Source: Certhia americana (Eukaryota > Chordata > Aves > Passeriformes > Certhiidae). From it: a DNA stretch of 64,000 bases. Made by a program: the position numbers and the translations under genes. The notes beneath the pieces are model-generated. The model made no database searches, was not told where the DNA came from, and was given only the letters and a program-made list of their open reading frames with translations. Positions 1-15,100 of the stretch are shown piece after piece. Each line of letters opens with the position of its first letter. Within the stretch, counting starts at the first letter, position 1. Location of the stretch: the NCBI GenBank assembly GCA_018697195.1, contig CM031864.1, forward strand, positions 23,007,257-23,071,256, given 5' to 3'.

Positions 1-3000
1 TCTGGCTGCAGCTGCATCCCCCAGCACATCACCATAAACTCCAGCTGCCCAGCAGCCTCCAGCAGTCATCCACCAGGGAACACTTATTCCATCACATGAA
101 CACCCCAAAAAGCAATAGTTTGAGGGACACAGCAGCTCTAAATATTGCACCTGCCTTTCCCCTACTGGAGTAGACTCCATTTGAAAAGGATAATGACTTC
201 CATCAGGCTGGCACGTCGGGCAATGACCACCCCAGCATTGAGGCATGCAGCTGCCTGGAGCCTGGCAGGATGTGACATGAGCAGCACTGCTGCACATGCA
301 GCTCAGGGTGCCTGCACAGACATTCAGTTCAGCTCATCTCAAATGCCACTGTGTCCAAAAACCCTACTGATAAGAGCATACAAATATACATGTAACTAAA
401 CTCAGGTTTGTTAGCAATCAGCAGAGAAAGGTTTCTTAGTGCTCATATTAAGCTATTTTTAAACTGATACAGTTACTTAGTGTTCACTTGAAAAAACAGA
501 AAGATTTATAGATTTTTTCCAGAGAAATAAACCAAATGCTTCCAGGTGACAGCATAACACAAAGGCACCAAAGAGAATGGAGCAATGCCTATTTACAGGA
601 GCAAAGGATCCAGCCTCCAGCATTCTCTCTGCATTCAAATTAAATGGACACACTGCAACCTTTCATCTGGTTTAAAAAGTAGTGGAAAATCACTGCTGGT
701 GCAAAACCAGCTGTGCCTTTGTGCTGGCTTGTCCTGTGGAGCACATCGTGTGCATTTGCTTGGCCCAATTCACAAAACAAGGCACCCAAGCATACAGCAC
801 ACCACGGGGGTGAAATCCAGCCACATGTTGCTTTAGGGGTGTCTGCATAAACCACTGCTCAAAAATCCAGCTGTTGCTGTCATTGGCACTGGGGGCAAGT
901 TGGTGCTCTGAGATGTGGCTCTGAGATTATGGGAAATGGGTATTACTCTGCTGGTCCAAGGGTCTGTCAACAAAGGGGAGATTTACTGAGGCAATTATTC
1001 CTGCCTGTAACAGCGCACTAACCTGCTACAGTCACACTGATGCAACTCTTAGTACTGAAGTATTTATCTGCAGTTCAGATTAAATCGCTTTGAATGCAAT
1101 ATAATTATTATACTGACATAATTGTAACAGCAAATATTGCTTTGTAGACAAGTTCTAAGGAGCAAAAGTCTTTTCTGCCCTGGAAAAGATTAGGCAGATA
1201 AAAATAATGAATCATCAGATATTTTTCTTGCTCCTATTATCTGTCTCTGCTAACAGCCTACATGTCAGGAAACTTGAGCTAATGGACTGGGCATGGGTTT
1301 AGGACAACGAGTGTCTTCTCTCTGGTTGTCACATGCTGAGTGACAGCAGGTAAGTCACCTGTTCTTTTTGCCTTTGGGTTTGTTAGTAGCAATGATATTT
1401 TTTCTGGCAAGTCAGTAGAGGCAGAATGCCAATTTAATAGTCACTGTCTAATTTTCCTGTTTCAAATGTTTTTTCTTCTTAACACTGATCAGAATAAACA
1501 AGATATCTTTTGCTCCAGTATTCCATGTTAGCACATTCCGCACAGAAATATGGCTCCTCTGCTAAATGCACCTGATGCTGACAGTTGCAAATGGTTTGCA
1601 AATTTAGAAGCTATCTGAGCTCAAAACTCAGTTCCTTTGTGTGAGTCTAACCACTGTAATACTCTGGAGACAGAGAAGAGCAGCAAAACCACATTTGATG
1701 CAACAGTGTTACCTTCAAGCCACAAAGGAAGAAGTTCTTTGTTTCAACATAGCATTTTATCTGCAGTGCTGCAGAGGTGGATGTGGTGACCTGCAGTGAT
1801 GCATGTGCTATCACAGATCTCCAAAAATAGGTCTTTTCTACAATAGCTCACCCTGCTAGATGGCTGGGACATGCAGTGGTCACTATCTGATTGAAATGAC
1901 CTTAATGTCTATTTTCTGGTAGGTTAGTGTTGGTCTAGTCTCAAAACCCACAACCCAAGAGCTGTGCCACTGTTCCAGACCATGATGGGCTGCAGAGACA
2001 GGAGCACCTGCAAGCCAGGCACTGGCTCATGGGAGCCCGTGTGCCTCTGGAGACCCTGATGCAGCATCTCTCATTCCTTTGTCAGCTATGGCTCCCTATT
2101 CCCAGTGAAGGCTCTATATGGTCTTCATAGGCACCAACCTATGTCCTAACTAGGAGGCTTTCAAAATTAGGGGACAGATAATGTCATGTATTTGAGAACT
2201 GGGTGCCTCAACCATCAAAATTACTTCACAGCCTTTTTTTGGGGTAGCTAAGTCAGAGCACTCTTATCTGAGACTGATTTTCTTTGCTTGCTTAACTGAC
2301 AGCTGTGAACTAGGGCCAATCTTCCTTCTGATCTTCAGGTGCCTGCCAGCACACAGAGATGTGGGCACAGCTGCCAGAGGCTCCAGCAGGTGCCCAGTCA
2401 CAGTGAGAAGCAGCAAAGCTCCACAGCCCCCTGAGGCATTCCTGGTAAGGAGTGCCACAGTGAAGATGCTCAGCCTGGCATCACCACTAGGGGAAACATG
2501 CCATGCTGCAAAATGACCACTGAAGGGCTCGGCTGCCCTGTGCCCTTCCCTTTGGGTCTGGACCCTGAACAATTCCCTGTATTGAACACACACTGCACCC
2601 TGCCCACGTTTCACCGGGGTCCTGGCAGAGACAAAGAGTCATGAGGAACTTCTAAGCACATAACAGCTTGACACAAATGAGAGGAAGACAATACCCCCTT
2701 CAGACCCAGCCTGCAAATAAGTGAAAAAAGACAGTGCTCCCAAGGCAACAGCCTGACACGATTCATCTTAAAAGCCAGTGATGTGCCATTATACTCCTGA
2801 GAACATCTTGGGATGTGAATTTTTCCCCTAGTATTTTTGAATAGCAAAGTGTGAATCGTGTGAAAAGATATGTGTGTCCTTCTCCACCCAGCTGGCACAG
2901 GCCACAGTTAACAGCTAAAAGAGATGATGTGTCCTGTGAAATGCCTTGAGAAAAAAACATGGTGAATGTGCCAGCATATGAACATGAAAATATCAACCAT

Positions 3001-3544
3001 TTTGTTTCCTTATAACATGGAAAATGTGCATCCATACTGTTTTCCACAAAGCAGCTAAAATAAATAAAAAAACCCACTAAGAACATCTCACACAGTTTTT
3101 GATAAATAAAAGCAAAGGTGGGGATACATAAAGGTAGCATTTGCATGCTACCCATTGGACAGTTTCACACACTGAAATGTCTCCATGAAGTCCTGGACTC
3201 ATTGAGATTTGAAGTCCATTTCATCTATTGATAATAGACCAGTTCTTCCACTCAAGGGAAACGGGATTTCAAATTTAAGTCCTCAGTGGTGGTAACACCT
3301 GGAAACTTCCTGCATTATCATATCTTTGCTTTTTTACTCAAAAGTATCCTGAAATACTTAAGTTAGTATGTCTCTGAAATAAACACAGTTTATTAATGTA
3401 TAACTGTCATGTGCTGCAAATACTCACTTCAGTTAATCAAATGACCAGTTCATGATCTTGCAGGTACTAAAATGTGCACCTCCTTACCTGACAAACAGAA
3501 AAAAACAAACATCAATTTCATCCATGTGGTCCACACTTTCAGGC
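1..3544. other. Intergenic DNA, nothing recognised
   Basis: Mixed AT-rich sequence with short open frames only. No exon, RNA gene or repeat family was identified by eye. Confidence 0.5.
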
Positions 3545-3645
3545 ATATTATGTGATTCTTGGGGTTGCCTTCTGCAGGGCCAGGAGCTGGACTTTGATGA
3601 TCCATGTAGACCCCTTCCAGCACAGGATATTCTATGATTCTGTTA
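3545..3645 (+). mobile_element. CR1 LINE 3'-end fragment
   Basis: CAGGGCCAGGAGCTGGACTT, TGATGATCCATGTAGACCCC, TTCCAGCACAGGATATTC and a terminal TATGATTCTGTTAG match the 3' tail of a CR1 subfamily. The tail differs from the copy near 19.1 kb, so at least two CR1 lineages are present. Confidence 0.85.
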
Positions 3646-6039
3646 GCAGAATGGCACATTTTAAAATAGTGTCAAACGACTCATGGAAGGGTTGCATTGT
3701 AGAGCTTCGTACTTTTAAATGAGGTTGTTTATATTTGCTAAACTAAAGAAACATACAAGTCTTCGAAGGCATGGGGAAAAGTTTGAGACTTTAAGCTGTA
3801 TATCAGAAAATGAAACAGAGATCACATAAGCAAAGAGATGACAAAGATCAACATGACATGGCTACCCCACTTTTGGGGTGCTTTTAAAAGTGTTAGATAT
3901 TCAGGAGCTGCTGAGTATTTACCTTCAGAGGATAATCAAACCCATCTGAAGGTGCCAGACAATCGGCCTGCCCTTGAGTTTTACTTCTACTGTGCCAAGA
4001 GACATTCTGCCTCACCTCAGCAAGCCTCTGAACACCCTGTGAAGACTATAATGGAAGGTGCCTTACTCACATGGATATCACAGCACTGGGAGTCAAGTAA
4101 ATATCTGGAAAAGCCATCAACCACAGTGGGAACACTAATTTCCTTCAGGGTTTTTCTGTGGCTTGTTTTCAATTTGGTGCTTCCTTAATTTTAATCTCTG
4201 GCCTGGAACGCCAGCGCTGAGTGGGGAGCAGCGTGGGTCATCCCAGGCAGCATCTCAAGCTCCAGTGCTGCAGGCAGCTGCTCCAGGCACCGAGGGCAGC
4301 TGGAGATGAAGGGCATTGTGCACTCTGTAGGCGTGGGTTGTCAGTGAAGTTGCTACGCCTGACACTTTTTTGGTGCGGGCACTCGTTTCTAGGAAACACT
4401 TTGGTAAACAACTTTGAAGTCAAAATGAAAAATTACAGCCTGAGTGCTTTTTTTGCTTTTATCCACCATACCTTCATGACTGTACTCATCCATTTAAATG
4501 GCAAAGCGGTGCTGAATGCAAACAGCCTCCTTCTGCAGGCTGTCTCCACAGTTCAATTACCAGTGCTTTACCAGTGCTAATTAGCATTCCTCAGAGCTAG
4601 ATCTCTTTGAGTGACAGGTAACCATGGAGAGTCACAATCCTGTAGGTGATCAGCAAGAGTCTGAGTTTTCTTTTTAATTAAAAATTAGAAATGCCTTAAA
4701 CAAAAATAATAATTCGCTGATTTATGCTATTATCCCAGGGTTGCCAAGCTGGTGAGAATAACATTAGTGTAGTAAAAATGAAACAATTTTTAAATTAAAA
4801 GACTAGGGCGATAGAAAGGAGAGCAGGTTTATTATCTGTAACAAGAGAGTGTACTCATAATGATGGTACAAAATAGTAGACACTTCTCCAGAGAGTTGGC
4901 ATGGAGACCAAAAATAGGACACTTTCCTGAATGTGGGATGGGATTGCCCCAATTTATTTTAGATTTTAACAAGATAGATAGATAAATACTAAGTCTGCTG
5001 CACAAATAGAAATTTCATAGGGATATCGTTTCAGTAAAAATTAACCATGAGTTATATTGAGAGATAATATCGCAGCTGATCCAAGTGGGAGCCAAGACTG
5101 GAAATTGAATCAGCCAGATAATCAATTAGTAAAAATTGTTTTCAAAGTAACTGTGCCATTTCCTGTCAGCTAATGATCTAGGTCTCCTTCTAGAAATGGA
5201 CTCCAGCAGCAAAAAATTCATAGTCTTATTTCTGAAAACAGCAGTGGGTCTAAGTCAGCAGTGTTGACCCAACCAAATGTGAATATTATTCATCAACAAA
5301 AAATAAGGAAATTTTTAAGTTGAACATGCCAAAGATAGGAGGACGGATGTATGAATATTTGTAATTATGAAATATTTCCCAAGACCAAGTAATTTCAACT
5401 CCGCAAACTCACTAATTGTAAATTCTAATGAAAATAACTGCATATAATACAATGAAAAGAAGCAGATTATTTAGAAAAAATTATTCTAATAACCAGTAAT
5501 TACAATGCAGAATTCTAGCCATTGTTCATAAGCAAAATCACGGCTGTGAAGCATCTATTTAACAAGTGATTTTTAAACCTTCCCCATATAATTTCTTTCT
5601 TATATGCAAAAAAAGCAAAAAAATCCAATATGGTTTGTTTTCATATGGAGGTATTTACATCTTTAATCTAAATGATAGTAAGATTTAACCTTATACAGGA
5701 AGGAAAGAACTTAAGGTAATTTCATCTCCATCAAAATTTCTGTCAGATGGTCTAGTAGTATTTCCATTTAAAACTGTAATGTTAACCGAAAGGTTAGTTT
5801 CTACAAGTCCTGGGAGGAACACTGTCCTAAAAACACGAGTAAAAAAACCCAGATAGCTTTCCAATTTACCAAGTATAAATGTATAATAGGGAATAGTAAA
5901 ATAAATACCCTTTTTTCAGCTCATTTATTTAATGTTTTAAGCTTACAAATGGATAACAAAGTATCTATCCACAGCTGTCAAGATATGCAAACAGCCAGGG
6001 CTAATCACAGTTTTACTGAAGTTTATAATACAGTCAAAG

Positions 6040-6110
6040 AAACAAAACAAAACAAACAAACAAAAAAAACCAAAACAACAAAAAAAACCAACAACAACAA
6101 AAAAAAGAGA
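6040..6110. repeat. A-rich low-complexity tract (CAAA type)
   Basis: About 70 bases built from AAC, AAAC and AAAAC units with runs of A. This is ordinary simple-sequence DNA; a poly(A) tail of an unrecognised retrotransposed copy is possible but no body was seen upstream. Confidence 0.85.
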
Positions 6111-9100
6111 CATCTCTGAGTCTAGTATTATCTTTCATTTCTTTCTGTATTTATAAAAATACCAGTCACTGGCAGATTTATAACTCCACTGAATTCTCTG
6201 AACTTTTCTCTTTTTGAAGGAGAAATTTTACAAGCAAACAAATCAGAGATCTGGCTTTGTGCTGTTAAGAGACTCAAGTGCTTCCCAGCCTGTGAGCTCT
6301 TACCCAGAGAGATCTCAGCACAGCCGTAGCACCAGGCTGGCTCAGCCCCAGCCACTGCTGGTGACTCCCAGGAAATTCAGTTTGACTCTTTACTGGTTAT
6401 CCACACACTCAGGCACACGTCTTCAAACTTTTTTTTTTAGGTCTTGTAATCTTCTTCTTACTCTCATATTTCAAGGAAATAATAAATTCAGTTTTATGAT
6501 AAAGCTATTTTGCTATACATTCAGTCTGCCTGTGTATCCGTGTAGAACGCTTAGTTCAAATACTGCAAACTTTAGTTACCGGCATGGATAGAAAATTCTT
6601 AATAAAAGACAATTAATTAGTAGAAAATATGTCTCAGAATACAGGCAGCCTGCTTTGGAGACTAGGTTTGTCAGCTTGTTTTGAAAGCTGCTCTGCTTTC
6701 CTTAATCTCTACTGCAGTGCAAGGGAAGCATCAAGGGGAAAGAGACGGCTTGTGCAGGGGAGGGGTAGGAAGATAAACTCACCATTCTCTCTTGCCACAA
6801 CTCCTCCTGTCCTTGTCCTTGCTCTTGTAAAGAAACTTTTTTTTTTTTATCTGCTAAACCATCACCTACTTAAAGAGAAAGCAGATTTGAGAAACTACAA
6901 AAATGACAAAGATTCCTGCCAGTAAGTTCCAGATATAAAGAGGTAACAGAAATAACTATCATCTGAAATGCTGAAGAATTTTTTTAAGAATAAATGTGCT
7001 TGGTTCAGAGTTTCAATTAAAATAACTGAAAATGAAACTTTCTATAATATTATTGTGCTATTTAACAGTTTATATCCTTTTGCTTCACTTGCCTAAATAA
7101 TCACATCCTGGAAAGTTTAGGGTTTCAAAGATTAATTATCCTATCCAAAAAGGATTAATATCTTTCCCTTTATGTTAATAAAGCTAGCAACAACACTTAT
7201 ATCATACTAACAGGCTGTAGTCCACTCTCTGCAGCATCAGAAATGTTGAAATACAAAACAGGCTCTCTGCTAGCACTCAGCAGAGGGATGAAGTTCACTG
7301 ACAAAGGGAGTGGATAAATTCCCCCCAAAATGGCTCTCAGAATTTCTCAGCAACATCTCTCAGTATTGCAGCCTCCATGTCTTGCCCTGTTACTACCAAG
7401 CTGGGTGGACTGCTAACTGAAATATCTTGGTTTCTTTCCCAAAATCTTTGGCAATATCTCCATCGCTCTCCTCATTCCCTAAAAAATCAGTGCAAGCAAT
7501 CAGATTACCTTCAGTGGAACTTGCATCAAGATTTAAATGTGCTCCCATTACCAATTCTGTGATTGATTCTGATGGATATTTTGGTATTATTAAATATTTA
7601 TAAAACTTCAGAATTTTACATGAGATATTATTTTTCCTCTTACCTGACAGAAACCCTCTGGCTATGAAAATTGGCTGGCATTTTTCTGAAACTACACTCT
7701 GCTTTTCTTCTTTCAACTTTCACTTCACACATCTTAAAAACAAAAATAACCTCAACCCAGTCCAGTCTTCCCATTAATTTACATGTAGGACAATATCGAC
7801 AATACTTTCAATTTTTTTTTTTCTTTGAAGGGTACATAATTCTTCACGAACCTGTGACTGTGGAGATAGCTCCCAAAAGCAGGAGTTTTCATGGGTGGTG
7901 CTTTAACACACTGTCTCTGTCCCTGCTGTGATAACCTCACCTTGCTTTCCTGATTTCTTTACACTTCGAAATGCTTACAATTTGATACAACTAATTTTCT
8001 GAGTAACATTGTGGGGCATGCTAAAACTCTGCTGTTTAGAGTCCCTCTGGATAAGAGAACAATTATATAGCTGAAAATATCTCCTTCAAGATAAGAAGCA
8101 AAACCTACTGCAAACATTGAATTGTTAAAGTGAAAAGATTGCTCTCCTGAGAAATAAAACATAATTCTGTAAGTTGTGCTTCTTGCTGCAGAGCCCAGGC
8201 TGGCTGGGGTCTCTGGCCCCTCCCCAGGGCTCCAGCTTGCCCTAGGGGTGCCCAAGCCCTCAGCCATCCCTGCAGGCTGAGTCACAAAGCAGGGATGTCA
8301 CCTTGTCTTAATTGTCCCCCCCACGCTGTATTCCCATCAACCTCACAAGAGCTCTCAGGTGTGTTCTGCTGCCTGCACTCAAAAGCAGGCACACTTTCCA
8401 TGGTCAACAAGGAATCCACCCTGCTCCTGATTCCAGCACCTCCTAAGAGGTCTAAAGCTGAGCGTGGCACTCGCTGTTATTTATTTTCATATTATATTTT
8501 TGTATTAGGTCCATTTTTGAGTCATTTTATATAGATGGCAAGCTGAGATTGGACTATGGATCTGTTCTCGGGCTCCCTTGTGAAAGCACACATAGGAATG
8601 GTGGGTTTTGCATGTTGCTAAATTTTGGTTAAATATGCATGACACAAGAAAAGAGAGGGTGTAAGTCAGACATTCCAAAAAATAACTTTTGCATCTCTGT
8701 TTTTAAAAAGGCTTCTGGTAAAGCTGCCAGCAGCTGCAGAAGCCCTGCCTAGTTTGGCTACTCCTTTCAGACTTGGTGTCAAAATGGAAAATTTCAGTGC
8801 TGTCCAACAGAGATGCTACATTTTGACTTTCCCAGGAACAGGATAGAAAGTAGAAACTAATGAAAGTCTACTCCAGTTTTTCCTTTGGTAGCAAAGAGGC
8901 TGAAACACATCTGAAAGCCTGGAAAGTGAAAAAGTAAATGTGTCTTCTGATTCTAAACAACAGGAATTAATTACAAAGAAAGAAAACGCTATCACAAGAT
9001 TGCATATTGAGTTCAAAATGTACATATGCAGGTAGGCTCTGCACATGTTAGGAAAAATTCCAGATGCATAGGGGATAAATTTAAGTTTCAGAAGTGTTAA

Positions 9101-12100
9101 GAAGCTGTTTGCTACTTACTTATTTCGGCAGGCCATAAGTGATTTTTATATTCAGCAGAACAGGACAGAATGTATTTCCTTTAGGTACAGCAAACTTTAT
9201 CTTGCAATGAAAGGCTGCATTGTTTTGTTCAAACTAAAGTGAAATAGCTGATGAGTGAATAAGAGCATGATCTAAAGCCTATTGAAATCAATGGAAAGAT
9301 TCTCATTGACTTCTCCAGGCTTTGGATCAAGCCTCAAAAGAGAAGCTATTTCTCTCTGATACAGCAAGGAATCAATTCCCTCTCCCAGCGGTACTCTAAA
9401 TAATTCAATATTTTGTCTCAGATCATTTCCTAAGAAAAATGATGAGGATGTTGTTTAAGTGGGCGATACCCTGAAGTGACAGAGTTTACAAGGCATTCAG
9501 CCATGTAAAACCTGCTCTGTGCTGTGCGGCAGCACAAAGGCAGGGCACTCGGAGCAGCCCTCGGACGCTCAGGAGTCTCTCCCCTCCTGCCGGCCGGGGG
9601 ACAGCACGGTCCTGCCTCTCCTCCCTGGCCACGAGAGGCGGAGGAATTTTCCTAAATCCCAAGGAATGCCCACACGTGACAATTCTTTAAAGAAGCAGCA
9701 TGATTTTATCTTTGCAGTAAAATCATGATCGCTTTGCACAATTTCTTTCGATGTCCACAGAAGGGCATAAATTGCAATGCTGATCATGTTATTTACCAAC
9801 AAAATTGACGCTCTCACCATTCTTCAATGCTTTTGCTTTATAGAGCAAAATGCTATATGGAAATGATATCTTCCCTCTCAGCTCTTTTGTTCCACATGAG
9901 AAATTAATCAGTACAAAGCACACCAGCATTAGACAGAGGAACTCTGCCCCAAACCTCAGAAAAACCATACTAATTTTTACTCTCCTGCCATAATTACATG
10001 GACTTCTGCTCACTAATCCTTTTCTCCTGTAAACTGGAGAACCTGCTACAAGTTGCTTGGGGGAATTTGGAGGTGAGGCACAGGATCCCTGCTGTCTCCT
10101 GGACACAGAGGCCGACAGGAGCACAGCCCAGCTCCCGGCTATGCTTCCTTTGAGCCAGCAGCAGAGCAGCGCTGGGATGGATTCTCCCCAGCTGCACAGA
10201 AAGACAGCAATCTGCAATACACCGTTTTAAGGGGAGGGAGAGATAATCGCACTTCTCCACTCCCACCTGGTAGCTATCTAGAAGCAGCTGACAAATGGGC
10301 AGGATGAAATTGGTACTGAGCTGTAACTGGGGCGATGATCCCCCTCCTCTGTGAGTAACACCTGTGGGGAGGAACTCGCCAGCAACACCTGTGATGACTG
10401 CAGATATGGCAGCTCTGGCACATCCCTCTCTTCATACCCTGCACAAAGCACAGCCACATTTCCATCATCATTTGTGGAGAAATACTAATCAGCACCTGTC
10501 CCAGCATGCCGCTGTTTCCCTCCCAGCCTCCTTGCTGCCTTCACATAGCTGTACTCACAATTCCTGCTCACTGTGTATTTCAGGTGCTTACAGTAATGGG
10601 TGCTGCCTCAGGTGCACTGTGGTGTCAATCCCAAAAGCTTGTCCTGACTCCTATGCAAAGCCTGGAAATCCTCACACATGGAAAGAAATTTGCTGCTGAG
10701 GCCAGCTTCCCCTGCCAGCTCTTCCACAAGAGCAGGAAAAGGGACAGGCTCTTCCCTTCATAGGAGCTGCTCAGTTTCAGATGGGTTTCAGAGATGAGCT
10801 GGGTATTTGTGCCAAAGCCCACCCCGCCGCTCTGCCGGGCCAGCCGGCTGCTGCTCACCACTGGCACAGCTGGGACAGCCACGGGGCATGGCTGACTGCC
10901 CAAAACACTCGAGAAATCGTCCTCACAGCTGGTACAAAACACACCTGCTCTCCTCTCACACACCAGGAAGCATCTGGTATTGGCAAGACCAGAGAAGGGG
11001 ATCCTCAGCAGCCTTCCTCTGCCATTTGCCTAACACTGCCACATACAGCCTGACTTCCCACACAGCCCCCAAAGTACTTCTGCTCCAGTTTCAAAAGATT
11101 ATATTTGCTAAATTGAGCTGCTACCCAGCAAAAGACACTTAGAATATTTCTGATGCATCCTTCAATTTTGTCAGAAAGTGCCCTTTTGATTTCTCAGGCA
11201 CTGGGACATTTAAAAATTATGAATTCCAAAGACATTATAATAGTCAGACACTGAAAAACAAAGAGCATCCAGACTTCTAGTCAGAGAAAAAAAATTGTCT
11301 GTAGATAGTTGAATGTATTCCAGCAAATTTGATTGTTGATTTTATATTATTGTCATAAAATCTCATGCTTTTCTGGAAAAGGCTTTAGAATAATGCTGCA
11401 ATGAGGCCTTAGTTCTATATCTTTTCATATAAACAGTATTCCCAAACCTTTCAACTCAGATTTCTCCTCCCAAATCGATTTTTTCATTAAACAATTTGTT
11501 ACAATACCAAGGGGGATTTGGCAAAACAATTATTTAGGAGTCACTGTACAAAAAATATGAACCATCTCTTTGATTTGCTGTGTAAACCTACAAAGATGAG
11601 TTAATATCAACATCACCCAGCCATTTGAATTGCAGTAACAATGCCTCGTGACCAAACTCTAAGACTAAAAACAACAATTTAAATTCCTTGGTTTAATTCA
11701 CATTTTAAATTGGGTTTTAAAGAGAGCATAGACAGCTTTTTGCAATTTTGTTATGAGCAACAGACAGGAATAAATATTATAGTTAGAAGCTTTGTTTTAG
11801 TACAAACAATTTAAACTGATTTATAAATGAAGCATTTCACCTTCTTGCATAATAATTTAGCTCTACACACAGAAGACATGTGTTTCTTCCCCCTCCTTAG
11901 CACATATGAGCACTAAACTGAGTCTTTACCCCCTTTTTTTGTGCCCAAGACTACTCCACATCTTGGCTGTCGTACTGAAAAGACCACGGTACACATCTGT
12001 GTGCATCACAACTGCCTCAACAATAAGGCACAGAGTAAAGCCTACATGTACCTCCAGCCTGCACCTCCAACCATTTCGTTTAAAGAACAGGATGAGACTC

Positions 12101-15100
12101 TGTCACAGTCCCATGAGTAAAGGAGAAAGGCAGCATGAGAATTTAGGAGTTATACATATCTAACCACAAAAAGAAATTAGCTGCTAAAACACCACTTCCT
12201 TTTCTAATGAGCAAATTTACACAGCAATGAATAAAATAAATTTGAGAGCTGGTATTTATTACAAGCAAATTAAAAATGCTCGGAGCACACAGAAAGTGAA
12301 TTTATCAGGGAAGACATCCAGTTATACAGTTTTCAAATGTATTAACCCCTGACTGAGACAGGGGAGAAATGTTCAGCTTTTCTTTAACCAACCTTGGTCC
12401 ATGTTATTAAACACTCCCCCCGCTGTTGATAAAAACCAGTGGCACAGGAGACCCCACACTGGCTGTCTTGCCTCTTTTCCACCCCAAGCATGGCTCTGCC
12501 TTTGGGAGGCTCCCAGCCGGATCCCACACTGCCAGGAGCATGTGTACGCCCGCTCTACTGCCAGACACACAAAACCTCATTGCAGCCCCTTTGATTCTGT
12601 ACTTTCTGTCCCTGCCTAGATAACTTTTCAGAAGCTGACAGAGCCTTTACAATTTAATTGGTGTTGACACCTTTTGAAGCAATGCCTTGAGGCGCCGAGG
12701 GTCATTGTCTACTTTATCCTGCTTTTCTGCGGCTGCCTCCATTTGGCTACCTTGCAGCCTGTGGTGCTGTGGTGGCCCCTGCACTCTTCATTCATGTTTG
12801 TACTTGTACTGAGTCCCATTACAAGGACCCTTGTTAAACGCCCAGCAGGCAGCACTGAATAGAGATTTTGACTATCTGGGATTTGAAGGCCTCTAGCAAT
12901 AAGGGAGAAAGGCCTGTAAACACAAAAGTATCCCAGTAGCAGTGGGGCGTTAACGTAATCACGCATTTATGCCACAGGATCTCAGGACCAAGCTCCTTAC
13001 TGTCGATTCACTGGCTATTAAGCCTTGGTAATTAGGTGGTTTCCCGTGACTTTTCTTTCCTGGGATTCACCAAATATCATTTTCCATATGTCCCTTTTTC
13101 CCAGAGCAGCTATACACCCTCACATTCAATAAGCCAGGCAGATGGTACCACGTACCAGGCTCTGAGCAGCCAAAGCCAATTCAGAACAAGAAAAAGGATT
13201 TGGCGTGGCATTCCCAAAGCTGCCCAGGAAACCTGGATCCAAAAATCACGGAGGTCACACAGCCTTGTGATGACAAACACGTCTCTCCAGGTTCAGCCCT
13301 GCAGAGTCTGTAACCAGTGAGAGACTTCTGGGCAGTCACATCCCCAAAGCACCACTAGCACAGAAGGTGAACAGGACAGAGCACTTTGAGAACCATCTTT
13401 CACTTCATAAACAACATTTAATATGCATTTCTATGATGTTTTCCAGGTTTAAATAATTAACTCTCTTAAATTTCCTACTGAAAATGTAAAGGACTCTCAC
13501 TTCATTCGGACCCAAGTGCCAGTCATCTGGGGGCCACACCTCAGTAAAACTCAGCCTCAAACACTGTATTAGGACAGTGAATGAATAAGACCATAACCAA
13601 ATAAAACAGAAAATAACATTTCGGTTAAGTAAATATTTTGGTTAAGCAAGATATTAAAGCATGGCCAGAATTACCTCAGTGGCAATTTCCTACTTGAAAA
13701 ATTCCCTGTCCTCCAAAAAAACAGTCTTGCTCATCAAACTCCATGGCTGAGCATTGCATTTTCCAGCATTCTCTCTGCCACATTTCAGACTCTGCTTTTC
13801 CACAGTCACTCTGAGCTCCAGCCCTTCACCTAGAGAGCTCCAACAAATGAGACCTGTAATTCTACTATGGTGTTGCCAAATCCTCCCACATTCAGTATCA
13901 TTTGGTCCTTTGCCATCTGGGGGATGCTTTTCCCTGTATCCACAATCCCATCAACCCCTTGCTTCTATTGTGGAAAAAAGCAATCAGGAACAGGCTTCTG
14001 TGCATACCTGCATCCCATGGAAACTGGGATCTGACTCTAGATCTTTACTCTCGTTATCCTGCAGTCATGCCTCCCAGTCTCTCTCATTCACAGCCATTCT
14101 CCTTCCCTCTGTCCCCAGCCTGCCTGAAAGAAAGCTGCAGCTCTAGGCTCTGTATCTGAACCAGTGCCATAATGATAAATTTCCATTTGCCCAGCTAACC
14201 TGTGGCCATGAGTTACCAAGATTCAGAACAAAAACTTTTCCACACACAGACAAAGCTGCATTCAGCTGCCATAAAGGACTTACCTTTCTCATGCTTTATG
14301 AAATCCCTTTGCATCTTTCCTTGTGCTTCTCTGGCATGGCACATGGGGCTTTATGGAAGTACTTCAAAGTCCAACAAACAGGGCAAAAAACACCCTGTGG
14401 AAGAAAGCAGTGGTCTTGGAGAAGCCAGGCTGGCCTGGCTATGAACACACGATACAGAGATGCACACAAACCACCTCCAGTAGCAGGTGTGCTTCTTCAA
14501 TGAGCTGAATGGAAATAATGCCAAGAACAGCTTCCAGCTCAACACACTGCAGGCAGCTCTGCCAGGTTTCCTTTGGCTGACAGAGGCGAATGCCTGATGC
14601 AGAGACGAGTGTCCCACCAACATCATGAGCAGTGACACTGCTCCCAGGCAGCAGAGGAAGTCACTGGATGAGAGTTGGTTACATCCACCTATTCATCTGC
14701 TTCCTTGAAGGCTAAAGTCAACCCAAAAGTCATCGTGGCTGTGAGCACATGTTGGGGCAGAACTTTGCCTTTCTTCTATTTTCATCATCTCATAGAGAGT
14801 CTGCAGGCAGCGATGCTGGCTAGGAAATAGTAAAGAAGCTGCTCTAGATTGGCGACTCTAGCTGAAGTTGTCACTTGCAACGATTAAACCAAAGCCATAA
14901 CTCTTTCCTCATGGAGGCAAGGACCTCACAGAGTCTATTGCAAGGTACAGGATATTATCTATGTACAGAAGCAGACATACATCTGGTGAGGTGAGAGGCT
15001 AATCTCCCTTTTTCTGTAAGTGACCTTTGTTCCCTTTTTAAAAAAAAAACTTGGTGAAGCTTGCCTTCTATTATTGCGCTCATACTTTTTCCAAATCCCA

